From contig NZ_JAMTCG010000004.1 in assembly GCF_024171725.1 (NCBI RefSeq), forward strand, positions 248,001-312,000: a DNA stretch of 64,000 nt, written 5' to 3'. The translations under genes and the position numbers were made by a program. Each line of letters opens with the position of its first letter. Position 1 is the first letter of the stretch. This document shows positions 54,261 through 63,126 of this stretch, piece after piece. The DNA is from Williamsia serinedens. GTDB lineage: Bacteria > Actinomycetota > Actinomycetes > Mycobacteriales > Mycobacteriaceae. The notes below the pieces were generated by a model. The model was not told the origin of the DNA, searched no databases, and was given only the letters and a program-made list of their open reading frames with translations.

Positions 54261-55039
54261 CGGGTCACCTCCGCGGTGTCGCCGCCGGATCGACGGGCAA
54301 ACCCACGCTCCGCCGCGACGTCGGCGAGCAGCGAACGGAGCTGCTTGCGACCGCGGTGCAACCGGGACATGACGGTTCCGATGGGAGTGTCCATGATCTG
54401 GGCGATCTCCTTGTAGGGCAGGCCTTCCACATCGGCGTAGTAGACGGCCATCCGGAAATCTTCCGGGAGTTCCTGCAGTGCGTTCTTGATGTCGTCGTCC
54501 GGGAGGGCGTCGAGCGCCTCGATCTCGGCCGACCGCAGCCCCGTCGACGTGTGCTCGGCCGTGGCGGCCAGCTGCCAGTCGGTGATCTCGTCGGTGGGGT
54601 ACTGCGCGGGCTGCCGCTGACGCTTGCGGTACCCGTTGATGTAGGTGTTCGTCAGGATGCGGTACAGCCACGCCTTGAGGTTCGTGCCCGCCTTGAACGA
54701 GTGGAAGGCCGAGAACGCCTTCACGTAGGTCTCCTGCACCAGGTCCTCGGCGTCGGCCGGGTTGCGGGTCATCCGCAGGGCCGCGCCGTACATCTGGTCG
54801 AGCAGGGGCAACGCGTCGCGCTCGAACCGCGCATCGCGTTCAGCCTGCGTCTCGACCTCCTGGTCGATCGCCTCCGGATCGGCCGCTGCCGTCGCTTCGG
54901 GATCGCTCACCAACACCCTCTCGGCTGTGCTCACGCGGGACCGGCCATGGTCATGGCCATCCGATGAGCGTACCGAGGGCATGTGGTGGACGAACACGGG
55001 TCGGACGCGGGTCGGTGCGTCGAGGACTGTGCCCACCAT
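54257..55039 (-). CDS. sigH: SigH, ECF sigma factor for oxidative and heat stress
   Basis: The sigma-2 region runs from [23 protein letters not shown] to [14 protein letters not shown], and sigma-4 has [20 protein letters not shown]. From ATG 55039, behind AGGAGG, the protein has 260 residues, about 40 more than the 216 of M. tuberculosis SigH. An internal GTG at 54910 (AGAGGG upstream) would give 217 residues, so two forms could exist, as reported for SigR of Streptomyces. SigH controls thioredoxin and thiol-stress genes. A SigH-type promoter lies upstream, and rshA follows with a four-base overlap. Confidence 0.94.
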   Translation of the reverse strand: MVGTVLDAPTRVRPVFVHHMPSVRSSDGHDHGRSRVSTAERVLVSDPEATAAADPEAIDQEVETQAERDARFERDALPLLDQMYGAALRMTRNPADAEDLVQETYVKAFSAFHSFKAGTNLKAWLYRILTNTYINGYRKRQRQPAQYPTDEITDWQLAATAEHTSTGLRSAEIEALDALPDDDIKNALQELPEDFRMAVYYADVEGLPYKEIAQIMDTPIGTVMSRLHRGRKQLRSLLADVAAERGFARRSGGDTAEVTR

Positions 55040-55163
55040 GTCGACCTCCTCGTCCTCTCGTCGTGCCGGTCGGGCAGACCGGTCGGATCTGTGATCGCAA
55101 ATCGGTAACGAGATGGTGAACAACTCGTCCGTCTGCGGGTCGGATCCTGTCTCCGAATCGCTC

Positions 55164-55189
55164 AACAGTGGCACGGGGCGGAATGTTCC
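55164..55189 (-). promoter_or_regulatory. SigH-dependent autoregulated promoter of sigH
   Basis: On the minus strand GGAAC (55185-55189) is followed after 18 bases by GTT (55164-55166). This matches the SigH/SigR promoter consensus GGAAY-N18/19-GTT. The transcript would carry about 115 bases before the sigH ATG, and the same gap holds the start of the divergent ybaK-like gene. Confidence 0.78.
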
Positions 55190-55223
55190 GCAGCACTACG
55201 ATCGATCCTCGTGACCCCTCCGG

Positions 55224-55733
55224 ATGGCGCCTGACGTGGGCGTGAGTACTCCCGCGACCGCCGCGTTGACCGCGGCAAGGGTGCCCTACACCGTGCATCG
55301 TTACCGTTCTGTGATGGTGAACGGATCGTTCGGTGAGGAAGCGGTCGATCAGCTCGGTGCAGCGCTCGACGTCGCCGCCGAGCGGGTGTTCAAGACCCTG
55401 GTCGTCGCGGCACCGGGAGCCGGTCGGGCCGGGCTCGCGGTCGCCGTCGTGCCCGTCCCCCGACGCATGGCGCCGAAGGCCGTCGCCGCGGCCCTGGGGG
55501 TGTCCCGCGTGGAGATGGCCGACCCGGCGGCGGTTACGCGGGCGACGGGATACGTGCTCGGCGGTGTCTCCCCGGTGGGTCAGCGGCGCGCCCTGCCCAC
55601 CGTCGTGCACACCTCGGCGACAGCGTTCGCGACGATCCTGTGCAGCGGTGGCCGGCGCGGACTGGAGATCGAGCTCTCCCCCGCCGACCTCGTCGCCGTC
55701 ACCGACGCCGTCGTCGCCGACATCTGCGCCTGA
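55224..55733 (+). CDS. ybaK: YbaK/EbsC family aminoacyl-tRNA deacylase
   Basis: The 169-residue protein has the YbaK pattern, with FGEEAVDQLGA, VFKTLVV, MAPKAVAAALG, GYVLGGVSPVGQ and LPTVVHTSA. Such proteins hydrolyse mischarged Cys-tRNAPro or similar tRNAs. It is divergent from sigH. The ATG at 55224 was used; an in-frame GTG at 55236 is possible. The stop is followed by a long intergenic repeat region. Confidence 0.9.
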   Translation: MAPDVGVSTPATAALTAARVPYTVHRYRSVMVNGSFGEEAVDQLGAALDVAAERVFKTLVVAAPGAGRAGLAVAVVPVPRRMAPKAVAAALGVSRVEMADPAAVTRATGYVLGGVSPVGQRRALPTVVHTSATAFATILCSGGRRGLEIELSPADLVAVTDAVVADICA

Positions 55734-55748
55734 CACCGGCGTGCCACT

Positions 55749-55950
55749 CGCCGACCGTGCCGAAACCCGTCGCCGAGCGTGCAGAAACCCACCGCCGAGC
55801 GTGCAGAAACCACCGCCGAGCGGGCACCGGATCTCCTCGACCGTGCAGTCGATCCGCTCGATCGTGCACTCGATGTGGCGACGACGACGGGACTGCACAG
55901 TCGGCGGGATCTGGTGCACGGTCGATGCGATCAGGTGCACGCTCGGGGAG
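55749..55950. repeat. Mosaic array of ~21-bp repeats with direct and inverted copies
   Basis: On the plus strand the first part repeats CCGCCGAGCGTGCAGAAACC with variation (about 55749-55830), then CTCGACCGTGCAGTCGATCC twice. From about 55890 the elements recur inverted (ACTGCACAGTCGGCGG, GGTGCACGGTCGATGCG, GTGCACGCTCGGGG). The core GAGCGTGCA links all copies. The array lies between the convergent ybaK-like and SRAP genes. Confidence 0.8.
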
Positions 55951-56009
55951 GTCGCGGGGAGGGTCTGGGACCACAGAGGGTCGCCGGGGCCGGGGAGAGC
56001 CCTCGGGGT

Positions 56010-56840
56010 CTACAGGAGGGTCTGCTGTTCCGGACGGTCGCCGACGGGGGCGAGGAGTTCGGGGCCGTTGTTCGCGACGCGGTTCACCAGCGGCGCCACC
56101 TCGCGGCGGGCGATCGCCTCGACCACCTCGTCCGACGGCGGGGCCAGCAGCGCCTCGGCGGGCGGCGCGTCCGGGTCGAGCCAGGCGTCCCAGTTCTCCG
56201 ACGGCATGATCAGCGGCATCCGGTCGTGGATGTCGCGTAGCGGCCCCACGGCGTCGGTGGTGATGATGGTGCAGCTCATGAGCGGAGGCGTGTCGGCGCC
56301 GGCGTCTTTGGGTCGCCAGGTGGTCCACAGCCCGGCCATGAACAGGCGCGTCCCGTCGACGGGCGACATGAAGAACGGTGTCTTCGACGGCTTGCCGTCG
56401 GCGCCGGTGCCCTTGCGCCACTCGTACCAGCCGTCCATCGGCACCAACGCCCGACGGCCCTTCAGCGACGACTTGAACGACGACTTCTCCGCCACGCTCT
56501 CGGCGCGCGCGTTGAACAGCAGCGGCGCCTTGGCGAGATCCTTCGTCCACGGCGGGACCAGACCCCACCGCATCGCGCGCACCCGCATCCGCGCCGGGGA
56601 GTCCGGATCGTCGTGGTCGTGGCGGGAGACGACGGTCATGATGGTCGTCGTCGGGGCCACGTTGTAGTTGACGCCCGGTCCGCGCCTGCCGGCGGTCGCG
56701 GTGTCACCGGTGTCCGACGCGGCCGCCTCCTGCACGTCCTTCTCGGTCTCCTGCGAGGCCGGTGCGCTCACCTCGTCGAGGGCGTCGAGCTCGGCGGCGA
56801 GGGTCGCCGGGTCGGTGGTCACCGCATACCGTCCGCACAT
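56010..56840 (-). CDS. SRAP domain protein (YedK/HMCES type)
   Basis: The 276-residue protein begins MCGRYAV, so Cys2 is available to form the thiazolidine crosslink to abasic DNA. NYNVAPTT, FNARAES, LVPMDGWYEW and HDRMP mark the active site. It protects single-stranded DNA with abasic sites at stalled forks. It corresponds to Rv3226c. An acidic low-complexity insert (about residues 24-52) lies after the first strand. ATG 56840 is fixed by the need for Cys2. Confidence 0.94.
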   Translation of the reverse strand: MCGRYAVTTDPATLAAELDALDEVSAPASQETEKDVQEAAASDTGDTATAGRRGPGVNYNVAPTTTIMTVVSRHDHDDPDSPARMRVRAMRWGLVPPWTKDLAKAPLLFNARAESVAEKSSFKSSLKGRRALVPMDGWYEWRKGTGADGKPSKTPFFMSPVDGTRLFMAGLWTTWRPKDAGADTPPLMSCTIITTDAVGPLRDIHDRMPLIMPSENWDAWLDPDAPPAEALLAPPSDEVVEAIARREVAPLVNRVANNGPELLAPVGDRPEQQTLL

Positions 56841-56910
56841 GCGTCCATGCTGACATCCCGCACCGACGGTCGGCGCACCGATCGGGGTCGCGACGTGCGA
56901 GCATCCGACG

Positions 56911-57474
56911 ATGACCACCCGCGCGGCGATCACCCGTCTGCACCGACGACTCGTCCGTCGCGCGCAGGGACCGCTCGCACCCGAACGCGCCCGCGCGCGG
57001 ATGTCGGCGTACGTCTACGGCACCCTGCTGGCGCTGGCCGCGGTCGTCGTGGTCGACCCGCACGCGATCGACGACGGGTCGGCCGTCCTCATCGTCCTCG
57101 GCACCACCGCGACGACGTTCCTCGCGCACGTCTTCGCCGAGATCGTGGCCTACCGGGCCATCGGTGTCGACGACGACCGCAGCGACCGGGTGCGTGCCCG
57201 TGCCGCCGCCGACGAGCTGCGCGACGCGCTCCCGATCGCCTCGTCGGGCGCGTTCCCTGCGTTCTTCCTCGCGCTCGGATGGCTCGGCGCCCTGTCCTCG
57301 ACGTGGGCCTACGTCCTCGCCGGCGCCGGTCCGATCGCCCGGATCGCGCTCGCGGAGATCGCGATCCAGCGTCTGCAGGACCGACCGATGACACTGCGGG
57401 TCCTCGTCGGCGCCCTCGCCACCGCCGCGCTGGCGACGGCGATCGTCGCGATCAAGGTCGTCGTCGCGCACTGA
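56911..57474 (+). CDS. Membrane protein of unknown function
   Basis: The 187-residue protein has a basic N-terminus and about four to five hydrophobic segments (near 36-48, 56-78, 110-128, 130-148 and 165-185). I do not recognise the family. It is divergent from the SRAP gene and 24 bp upstream of aroA, so it may share the aroA-rsgA transcript. No function is claimed. Confidence 0.75.
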   Translation: MTTRAAITRLHRRLVRRAQGPLAPERARARMSAYVYGTLLALAAVVVVDPHAIDDGSAVLIVLGTTATTFLAHVFAEIVAYRAIGVDDDRSDRVRARAAADELRDALPIASSGAFPAFFLALGWLGALSSTWAYVLAGAGPIARIALAEIAIQRLQDRPMTLRVLVGALATAALATAIVAIKVVVAH

Positions 57475-57498
57475 ACCCCCGTGGGACAATCGGCGGCG

Positions 57499-58761
57499 AT
57501 GAGCACCTGGCACGCACCGACCGCGACCGGCCCCGTGACGGCGACGGTCCCCCTGCCCGGGTCGAAGTCGATCACCAACCGCGCACTGGTCCTCGCCGCT
57601 CTGGCCGACGGACCCAGCACCCTGCGCGGAGTGCTGCGCAGCCGGGACACCGATCTGATGCTCGCCGCGATACGCGGGCTGGGCGTCGGGGTCGACGCCG
57701 ACGCGGGCGAACCCACGACCGTCGTCGTGACCCCCCGCCCGCTGCACGGCGGCCACGTCGACTGCGGCCTCGCCGGGACCGTCATGCGGTTCGTCCCGCC
57801 GGTCGCGGCGCTCGCCGACGGCGCGGTCACCGTCGACGGGGACGAGCAGATGCGGGCGCGTCCGGTCGACACCATCCTGCGCGCCCTGGCCGATCTCGGC
57901 GTGGCGGTCGACGGGCAGTCGCTGCCCTTCACGATCACCGGCAGAGGCGCCGTCCGCGGGGGCGCGGTCACCATCGACGCGTCGTCGTCGTCGCAATTCG
58001 TCTCCGGCCTGCTGCTGGGCGCCGCGCGGTTCGACGAGGGCATCACCGTCCACCACGTCGGGAAACCCGTTCCGTCACAACCGCACATCGACATGACCAT
58101 CGAGATGTTGCGAGATTCAGGGGTGCACGTCGACGACGGCGAACCCGACACCTGGCGCGTGGCACCCGGCCCGATCGCGGCGGTCGACCGGACGATCGAA
58201 CCCGATCTCTCCAACGCCGCCGCGTTCCTCGCCGCGGCCGCGGCCACGGGCGGATCGGTGTCGGTGCCGTACTGGCCCGCGCGCACCACCCAGCCGGGCG
58301 CACAGATCGTCGACGTCCTCGACCGGATGGGCGCGTCGACGACCCTCTCGGACGGGACGCTCACGGTCCGCGGCCCCGACCGGCTGACCGGCATCAGCGC
58401 CGACCTCGGCGACATCGGTGAGCTGACCCCGACGATCGCGGCGCTGTGCGCGCTGGCGGACACCTCGTCGACGCTGTCGGGGATCGCGCACCTACGCGGT
58501 CACGAGACCGATCGCCTCGCGGCGCTGACCGCCGAGATCACCGGTCTCGGAGGCCGGTGCGTCGAGACCGACGACGGACTGAGGATCGAACCGGCGACGC
58601 TGCACGGCGGCACCTGGCACAGCTACGCCGACCACCGGATGGCCACCGCGGGCGCCCTGATCGGCCTCGTGGTCGACGGGGTGGAGGTCGACGACATCGG
58701 CTGCACCTCGAAGACGCTCCCCGACTTCCCCGCGATGTGGTCGGCGATGACGGGTGGCTGA
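57499..58761 (+). CDS. aroA: AroA, 3-phosphoshikimate 1-carboxyvinyltransferase (EPSP synthase)
   Basis: The 420-residue enzyme has the signature [18 protein letters not shown] (about residues 18-35), LAGTVMRF and the late HETDRLAAL and HSYADHRMA motifs. It catalyses the sixth step of the shikimate pathway. It corresponds to Rv3227. ATG 57499 gives the usual N-terminus; GTG 57481 is in frame but has no ribosome site. It overlaps rsgA by eight bases. Confidence 0.96.
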   Translation: MSTWHAPTATGPVTATVPLPGSKSITNRALVLAALADGPSTLRGVLRSRDTDLMLAAIRGLGVGVDADAGEPTTVVVTPRPLHGGHVDCGLAGTVMRFVPPVAALADGAVTVDGDEQMRARPVDTILRALADLGVAVDGQSLPFTITGRGAVRGGAVTIDASSSSQFVSGLLLGAARFDEGITVHHVGKPVPSQPHIDMTIEMLRDSGVHVDDGEPDTWRVAPGPIAAVDRTIEPDLSNAAAFLAAAAATGGSVSVPYWPARTTQPGAQIVDVLDRMGASTTLSDGTLTVRGPDRLTGISADLGDIGELTPTIAALCALADTSSTLSGIAHLRGHETDRLAALTAEITGLGGRCVETDDGLRIEPATLHGGTWHSYADHRMATAGALIGLVVDGVEVDDIGCTSKTLPDFPAMWSAMTGG

Positions 58762-59803
58762 CGCGGGGGGCGGTCGCTCCGTGCGGCGCTACGACGAGAG
58801 CGACGTCCGCGTCCGGCCGGGCAAGGGCAGCCGGCCCCGGACCAAGACACGCCCCGCGCACGACGACGCCGTCGAGGCCCTCGTCGTGTCCCGCGACCGC
58901 GGCCGGTGGGGCTGTGTGCTCGACACCCCGGACGAGCGCGAGGTCGTGTGCATGCGGGCCCGGGAACTGGGCCGCACCCCGGTCGTCGTCGGGGACCACG
59001 TCTCGGTGGTGGGTGACCTGTCCGGCGACGAGGGGTCGCTCGCGCGGATCGTCCGCGTCGCCGAGCGCAGCACCGAGCTGCGGCGCACCGCCGACGACAC
59101 CGACCCCTACGAGCGGATCGTCGTCGCCAACGCCGAACAGCTGCTCATCGTGACCGCACTCGCCGACCCGCCGCCGCGGACCGGGTTCGTCGAGCGCGCT
59201 CTGGTCGCCGCGTACGCCGGTGGGCCGCAACCGATCCTGTGTCTGACCAAGTCCGACCTCGCCGACCCCGACGAGTTCCGCTCGGCGTTCGCCGACCTCG
59301 ACCTGCCGATCGTCGTCGCCGGGCGCGACGACCCGACCGACGTCGTCGCCGACATGCTGCTGGGTAAGGTCACCTGCCTCATCGGGCACTCGGGGGTCGG
59401 CAAGTCGACGCTGGTGAACCGCCTCGTCCCCGACGCCGACCGCGCGACCGGCGAGGTGTCCGGTGTCGGCAAGGGGCGGCACACCTCGACGCAGTCGGTC
59501 GCGCTGCGACTGCCCGGCGGTGGCTGGGTGATCGACACCCCCGGCATCCGTTCCTTCGGGCTCGCCCACGTCTCCCCCGACGACGTGGTGAAGGCATTCG
59601 CCGACCTCGCCGAGGTCGTCGAGAACTGTCCGCGCGGCTGCCGCCATCTCGGACCGCCGTCGGACCCGGAGTGCGCACTCGACGGACTCACGGGAACAGC
59701 GGGTCGTCGCGCGATGGCCGTGCGCCGACTGCTGCAGGCCACCGACCCCGCCCGCGGGCGGGTCGAGGACCCCGGACGAACAGAGGACCCCGAGCGTCCC
59801 TGA
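58754..59803 (+). CDS. rsgA: RsgA, small ribosomal subunit biogenesis GTPase
   Basis: The 349-residue protein shows the circularly permuted GTPase order: G4 TKSD (residues 165-168) precedes G1 GHSGVGKST (211-219) and G3 DTPG. A zinc motif follows with CPRGCRHLG and C in DPEC. The N-terminal region is an OB-like domain with basic residues. It matures the 30S subunit. It corresponds to Rv3228. The GTG at 58754 overlaps aroA. It ends nine bases from the convergent desaturase. Confidence 0.96.
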   Translation: MADAGGGRSVRRYDESDVRVRPGKGSRPRTKTRPAHDDAVEALVVSRDRGRWGCVLDTPDEREVVCMRARELGRTPVVVGDHVSVVGDLSGDEGSLARIVRVAERSTELRRTADDTDPYERIVVANAEQLLIVTALADPPPRTGFVERALVAAYAGGPQPILCLTKSDLADPDEFRSAFADLDLPIVVAGRDDPTDVVADMLLGKVTCLIGHSGVGKSTLVNRLVPDADRATGEVSGVGKGRHTSTQSVALRLPGGGWVIDTPGIRSFGLAHVSPDDVVKAFADLAEVVENCPRGCRHLGPPSDPECALDGLTGTAGRRAMAVRRLLQATDPARGRVEDPGRTEDPERP

Positions 59804-59812
59804 CGCCGCGGG

Positions 59813-61042
59813 TCAGGCCGCCGCGCGCTGACGACGACGCGCGATGGCGCTCTTCAGCCCGCTCTGCACCCGACGGGTCCGGCGCGACGGATCGGTGGCG
59901 GCGTTCGGCTGCGACGACCAGCGTCGCTCGGACGCGGTCTCGGGTGCGTCGTCGGCGGTCGCCGTCAGGAAGCGGTCGGGCAGCGACAGCTTCCAGATCG
60001 TGCGCAGCGTCTGTCCGTACTGCCGGAACAGGGATCCGGTGGTGTACGGCAGGTCGTACTCGGCACACAGGCGGCGGACCTCGACGCCGATCTCGGCGTA
60101 ACGGTTGCTCGGCAGGTCCGGGAACAGGTGGTGCTCGATCTGGTAGCAGAGGTTCCCGCTCATGAACGCCATCGCGGGGCCGGCCCGGAAGTTGGCCGTG
60201 CCCAGCATCTGCCGCAGGTACCACTGGCCGGGCGTCTCGTTCTCGAGCGACTCGACGGTGAACTTCTCGGCACCGTCGGGGAAGTGGCCGCAGAAGATGA
60301 CGACGTACGCCCAGAGGTTGCGGACGAGGTTGGCCGTGAGGTTCGCCGTCAACGTCCGGCGGGCCCGTCGACCCGACAGCGCGGGGAACAGCGCGTAGTC
60401 CTTGAGCATCTGACGGCTGACCTTGCGCAGGAAGGTCAGGACCTCGGGACGCGCCTCCTCCCAGGACTTCTCGCCGGTGACGACCTCCTTGAGGCTGAGG
60501 TCGTGCAGCGCGATGCCCCATTCGAAGGTCGCCGCGAGGAACACGTTGACGAACGGCCCACCGAGGTGTTTCGGCTGCCACGGCTCGTCCCGCGTCACCC
60601 GCATGACCTTGTAGCCGAGGTCCTCGTCCATCCCCCACACGTTCGTGTACTTGTGGTGGACCACGTTGTGCGAGTGCTTCCAGTGGGGTGCGGCGCACAC
60701 CATGTCCCACTCCCACGAGGTGGAGTGGACCTCGGGGTCGTTCATCCAGTCCCACTGCCCGTGCATCACGTTGTGCCCGAGTTCCATGTTCTCGACGATC
60801 TTCGCCACCGAGAGCAGACCCGTGCCGGCCAGCCAGCCGGTCCGAGAGCGGTTGTTCCACAGGACGAGTCGGCCCGCGGCCTCGAGGATGCGCTGGGCGG
60901 TGATGGTCCGCCGGAGGTACCGGGCGTCACGCACCCCGCGATCGGACTCGACCCTGCGCCTCAGCGCGTCGAGCTCGTCGCCGAGTGCGGCCACGTCGTC
61001 GTCGGTCAGGTGCGCGTAGGTGTTGATGTCCGTGATGGCCAT
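59813..61042 (-). CDS. Membrane fatty-acid desaturase (DesA3-like), downstream copy
   Basis: The 409-residue di-iron desaturase has the three histidine boxes: HNVMH, HSHNVVHH and QIEHH, with TM pairs between them. It introduces a double bond into an acyl chain in the membrane, with electrons from an unseen reductase. It corresponds to the DesA3 (Rv3229c) type; the partner oxidoreductase Rv3230c is not found here. It is the second of two tandem paralogues, with 51 bp between. GGAAGGGG about ten bases upstream supports the ATG. Confidence 0.93.
   Translation of the reverse strand: MAITDINTYAHLTDDDVAALGDELDALRRRVESDRGVRDARYLRRTITAQRILEAAGRLVLWNNRSRTGWLAGTGLLSVAKIVENMELGHNVMHGQWDWMNDPEVHSTSWEWDMVCAAPHWKHSHNVVHHKYTNVWGMDEDLGYKVMRVTRDEPWQPKHLGGPFVNVFLAATFEWGIALHDLSLKEVVTGEKSWEEARPEVLTFLRKVSRQMLKDYALFPALSGRRARRTLTANLTANLVRNLWAYVVIFCGHFPDGAEKFTVESLENETPGQWYLRQMLGTANFRAGPAMAFMSGNLCYQIEHHLFPDLPSNRYAEIGVEVRRLCAEYDLPYTTGSLFRQYGQTLRTIWKLSLPDRFLTATADDAPETASERRWSSQPNAATDPSRRTRRVQSGLKSAIARRRQRAAA
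60724..60808. repeat. 85-bp tract almost identical to 62086-62170 in the paralogous desaturase gene
   Basis: The tract differs from 62086-62170 at one base only. It encodes the HNVMH box and the following conserved segment. The rest of the genes is far more diverged at the DNA level, so recombination between the copies is likely. Confidence 0.85.
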
Positions 61043-61093
61043 GCGGCCGGTACCCCTTCCGGACGGTGGTGGAGCTGGTGACGCCGGGGGACG

Positions 61094-62404
61094 TCAGGCC
61101 GCGGCGCGATCGCTCTCGACGCGCCGTGCCTGCGGCACGAGCCGGGCCCGACCACCTCGTCGACGCGCACGCAGCGCGGCGATCGCGGTCGCGAGGCCCC
61201 GTCGGCGTCCGGTGCTGGGATCGACCGAGGCGGACGTGCCACCGTCCCACGACAGATCCGCGAACCGCTTCTCCGATGCCGTCTCCGGAGCGTCGTCCCG
61301 CGTGTCCCGCAGGTACTTGTCCGGCAACGAGAGCTTGGCGATGGTCCGCCACGCCTTCGCGTACTGCACCGGGAACGATCCCGTCGTGTACGGCAGATCG
61401 TACTCGTCGCACAGGGCCCGGACCCGCAGCGAGATCTCCCGCAGGCGGTTGCTGGGCAGGTCGGGGAAGATGTGGTGCTCGATCTGGAACGAGAGGTTCC
61501 CGCTCATGAACGCCAGCACCGGGCCGCAGTGGAAGTTGGCGCTGCCGAGCATCTGACGCAGGTACCACTCGCCGCGGGTCTCGGAGTCGACGTCCTGCTT
61601 GGTGAACTTCTCGGCGCCGTCCGGGAAGTGGCCGCAGAAGATGATCGCGTTGCTCCACACGTTGCGGATGACGTTCGCCATCACGGTCGCGGTGAGGGCC
61701 TTGCGGGCCCCCGAGCGGGATCGGGTGAGACCGCCGGCGAGCGCAGGGTGCAGGACGTAGTCCTTGAGCACCTGCCGGCCGATCTTGGCCGCGACGACCT
61801 TGCCGCGGGACCGGAACTCCTCGCGGGGCATCTTGCCCTTCACCGCGCGGCCGATCTCGAGGTGCTGGATCGCGACGGCGTACTCGAACAGCACCTGCAG
61901 CAGCGTCATGTAGACGACGTTGCCGAGGAAGTAGGGGTGCCAGCGCTGGTCCCGCGTGACGCGCAGCGTGCCGTAGCCCACGTCGTCGTCCATGCCGAGG
62001 ACGTTCGTGTACTTGTGGTGCACGAAGTTGTGGGTGTGCTTCCAGTACTCGGACGCGCCCGCGTTGTCCCACTCCCAGCTGGTCGAGTGGACCTCGGGGT
62101 CGTTCATCCAGTCCCACTGCCCGTGCATCACGTTGTGCCCGAGCTCCATGTTCTCGACGATCTTCGCCACGCCGAGGGCGCTCGCGCCGGCCCACCAGAG
62201 CTTGCGGTTCCGGGCGCCGACGATCATGGCGCGTCCGGCGACCTCGAGGCCGCGCTGGAACCGGATGGTGTTGCGCAGGTAACGCGCGTCGCGCTCACCG
62301 CGGGACGCCTCGATGTCGGCACGGATCTGGTCGAGCGCTCGTCCCAACTCCTCGACGTCGGCGTCGGTGAGATGGGCGTACTCGGGGATGTTGGTGATCG
62401 CCAC
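61094..62404 (-). CDS. Membrane fatty-acid desaturase (DesA3-like), upstream copy
   Basis: The 436-residue paralogue has HNVMH, HTHNFVHH and QIEHH at the same places as its neighbour and a longer basic C-terminus. It differs in the segment between the second and third boxes, which may set chain length or position. The GTG start has GGGAGGA four bases upstream. The gene lies directly behind an array of CCTACG palindromes, so it and the downstream copy are probably controlled by one repressor. Confidence 0.93.
   Translation of the reverse strand: MAITNIPEYAHLTDADVEELGRALDQIRADIEASRGERDARYLRNTIRFQRGLEVAGRAMIVGARNRKLWWAGASALGVAKIVENMELGHNVMHGQWDWMNDPEVHSTSWEWDNAGASEYWKHTHNFVHHKYTNVLGMDDDVGYGTLRVTRDQRWHPYFLGNVVYMTLLQVLFEYAVAIQHLEIGRAVKGKMPREEFRSRGKVVAAKIGRQVLKDYVLHPALAGGLTRSRSGARKALTATVMANVIRNVWSNAIIFCGHFPDGAEKFTKQDVDSETRGEWYLRQMLGSANFHCGPVLAFMSGNLSFQIEHHIFPDLPSNRLREISLRVRALCDEYDLPYTTGSFPVQYAKAWRTIAKLSLPDKYLRDTRDDAPETASEKRFADLSWDGGTSASVDPSTGRRRGLATAIAALRARRRGGRARLVPQARRVESDRAAA
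62086..62170. repeat. 85-bp tract almost identical to 60724-60808
   Basis: This is the partner of the tract in the downstream desaturase gene: 84 of 85 bases agree. See the entry at 60724. Confidence 0.85.
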
Positions 62405-62436
62405 GCGGTCCTCCCTGAACCCTCCGGTCTGATGAA

Positions 62437-62489
62437 CCTACGGAACCGTAGGTCTCTGCCTACGAAAGCGTAGGTTACGGACGCGTAGG
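62437..62489. promoter_or_regulatory. Array of CCTACG-N4-CGTAGG palindromes upstream of the desaturase operon
   Basis: Two perfect palindromes (62437-62452 and 62459-62474) and a third imperfect one (62474-62489) lie 33-85 bases before the GTG of the first desaturase. The form is that of a TetR-family operator. The regulator is not adjacent and cannot be named from this window. Confidence 0.75.
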
Positions 62490-62585
62490 TGTCCACGGAC
62501 GCAACAGGATGCGGTCTGGATCACAGGCCCGGCGGGCGACCGCGGTGTGTCGGCCCAACGCCGACGCCACCCCCGCGGCGCCGGC

Positions 62586-63107
62586 TTACAGCAGTTCGAG
62601 CAGGAAGGGCAGTTCCTGGGTCGCGTACCAGGCGAGGTCGTGGTCGTCGACGTCGCCGATGGTCAGCTCGGCGTCCTCGTCCCCGAGGTCGGCGGCGTCG
62701 ACCGCCGACATCGCCGCCACGACCGCCGCCTCGGCCTCGGACACGTCGACGTGGACCGACGCGATCGCCGTGAGCGGCACCGACGGCGGGATCTTCACGA
62801 CGGCGGCGTCGAGGTCGGGCCGGAGCGTCACCGGCTCGACGTCCGCGGCGACGACCACACGACGCGGCGGAAGGGGTGTGGCGTCGGGGTCGTCGGGGGT
62901 GGACTCGCCCTCGGCGGAGAGCAGTCGCAACGACGCGCGGGCCGCCTCCCGCATCGCCGCCTCGGCGAGTTCCTCGTCGTCACCGGAGGTGTACGACTCG
63001 CGCAACGCGGGGGTCAGCGCGAACGCGGTGCCACCGATCGATTCGAACGTCCCGGACTCGGTGAGTCCACTGACCATCCGCAACGTCGCGGGGATGTAGA
63101 CCCTCAC
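62586..63107 (-). CDS. DUF6912-like hypothetical protein (Rv3231c-like)
   Basis: The 173-residue soluble protein (MRVYIPATLRMVSGLTESG ... AWYATQELPFLLELL) matches the type and place I recall for Rv3231c. The function is unknown. The first part looks like alpha/beta fold, with a Pro/Asp-rich linker in the middle. The GTG has GGAGG about eight bases upstream. It follows the acyltransferase with 19 bp between, likely in one transcript. Confidence 0.85.
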   Translation of the reverse strand: MRVYIPATLRMVSGLTESGTFESIGGTAFALTPALRESYTSGDDEELAEAAMREAARASLRLLSAEGESTPDDPDATPLPPRRVVVAADVEPVTLRPDLDAAVVKIPPSVPLTAIASVHVDVSEAEAAVVAAMSAVDAADLGDEDAELTIGDVDDHDLAWYATQELPFLLELL

Positions 63108-63126
63108 CGGTGCCGCCTCCTGCTGC

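Noticed and set aside
55749-55950. CRISPR array
   Set aside because: Units are degenerate and contiguous, there are no unique spacers of constant length and no cas genes.
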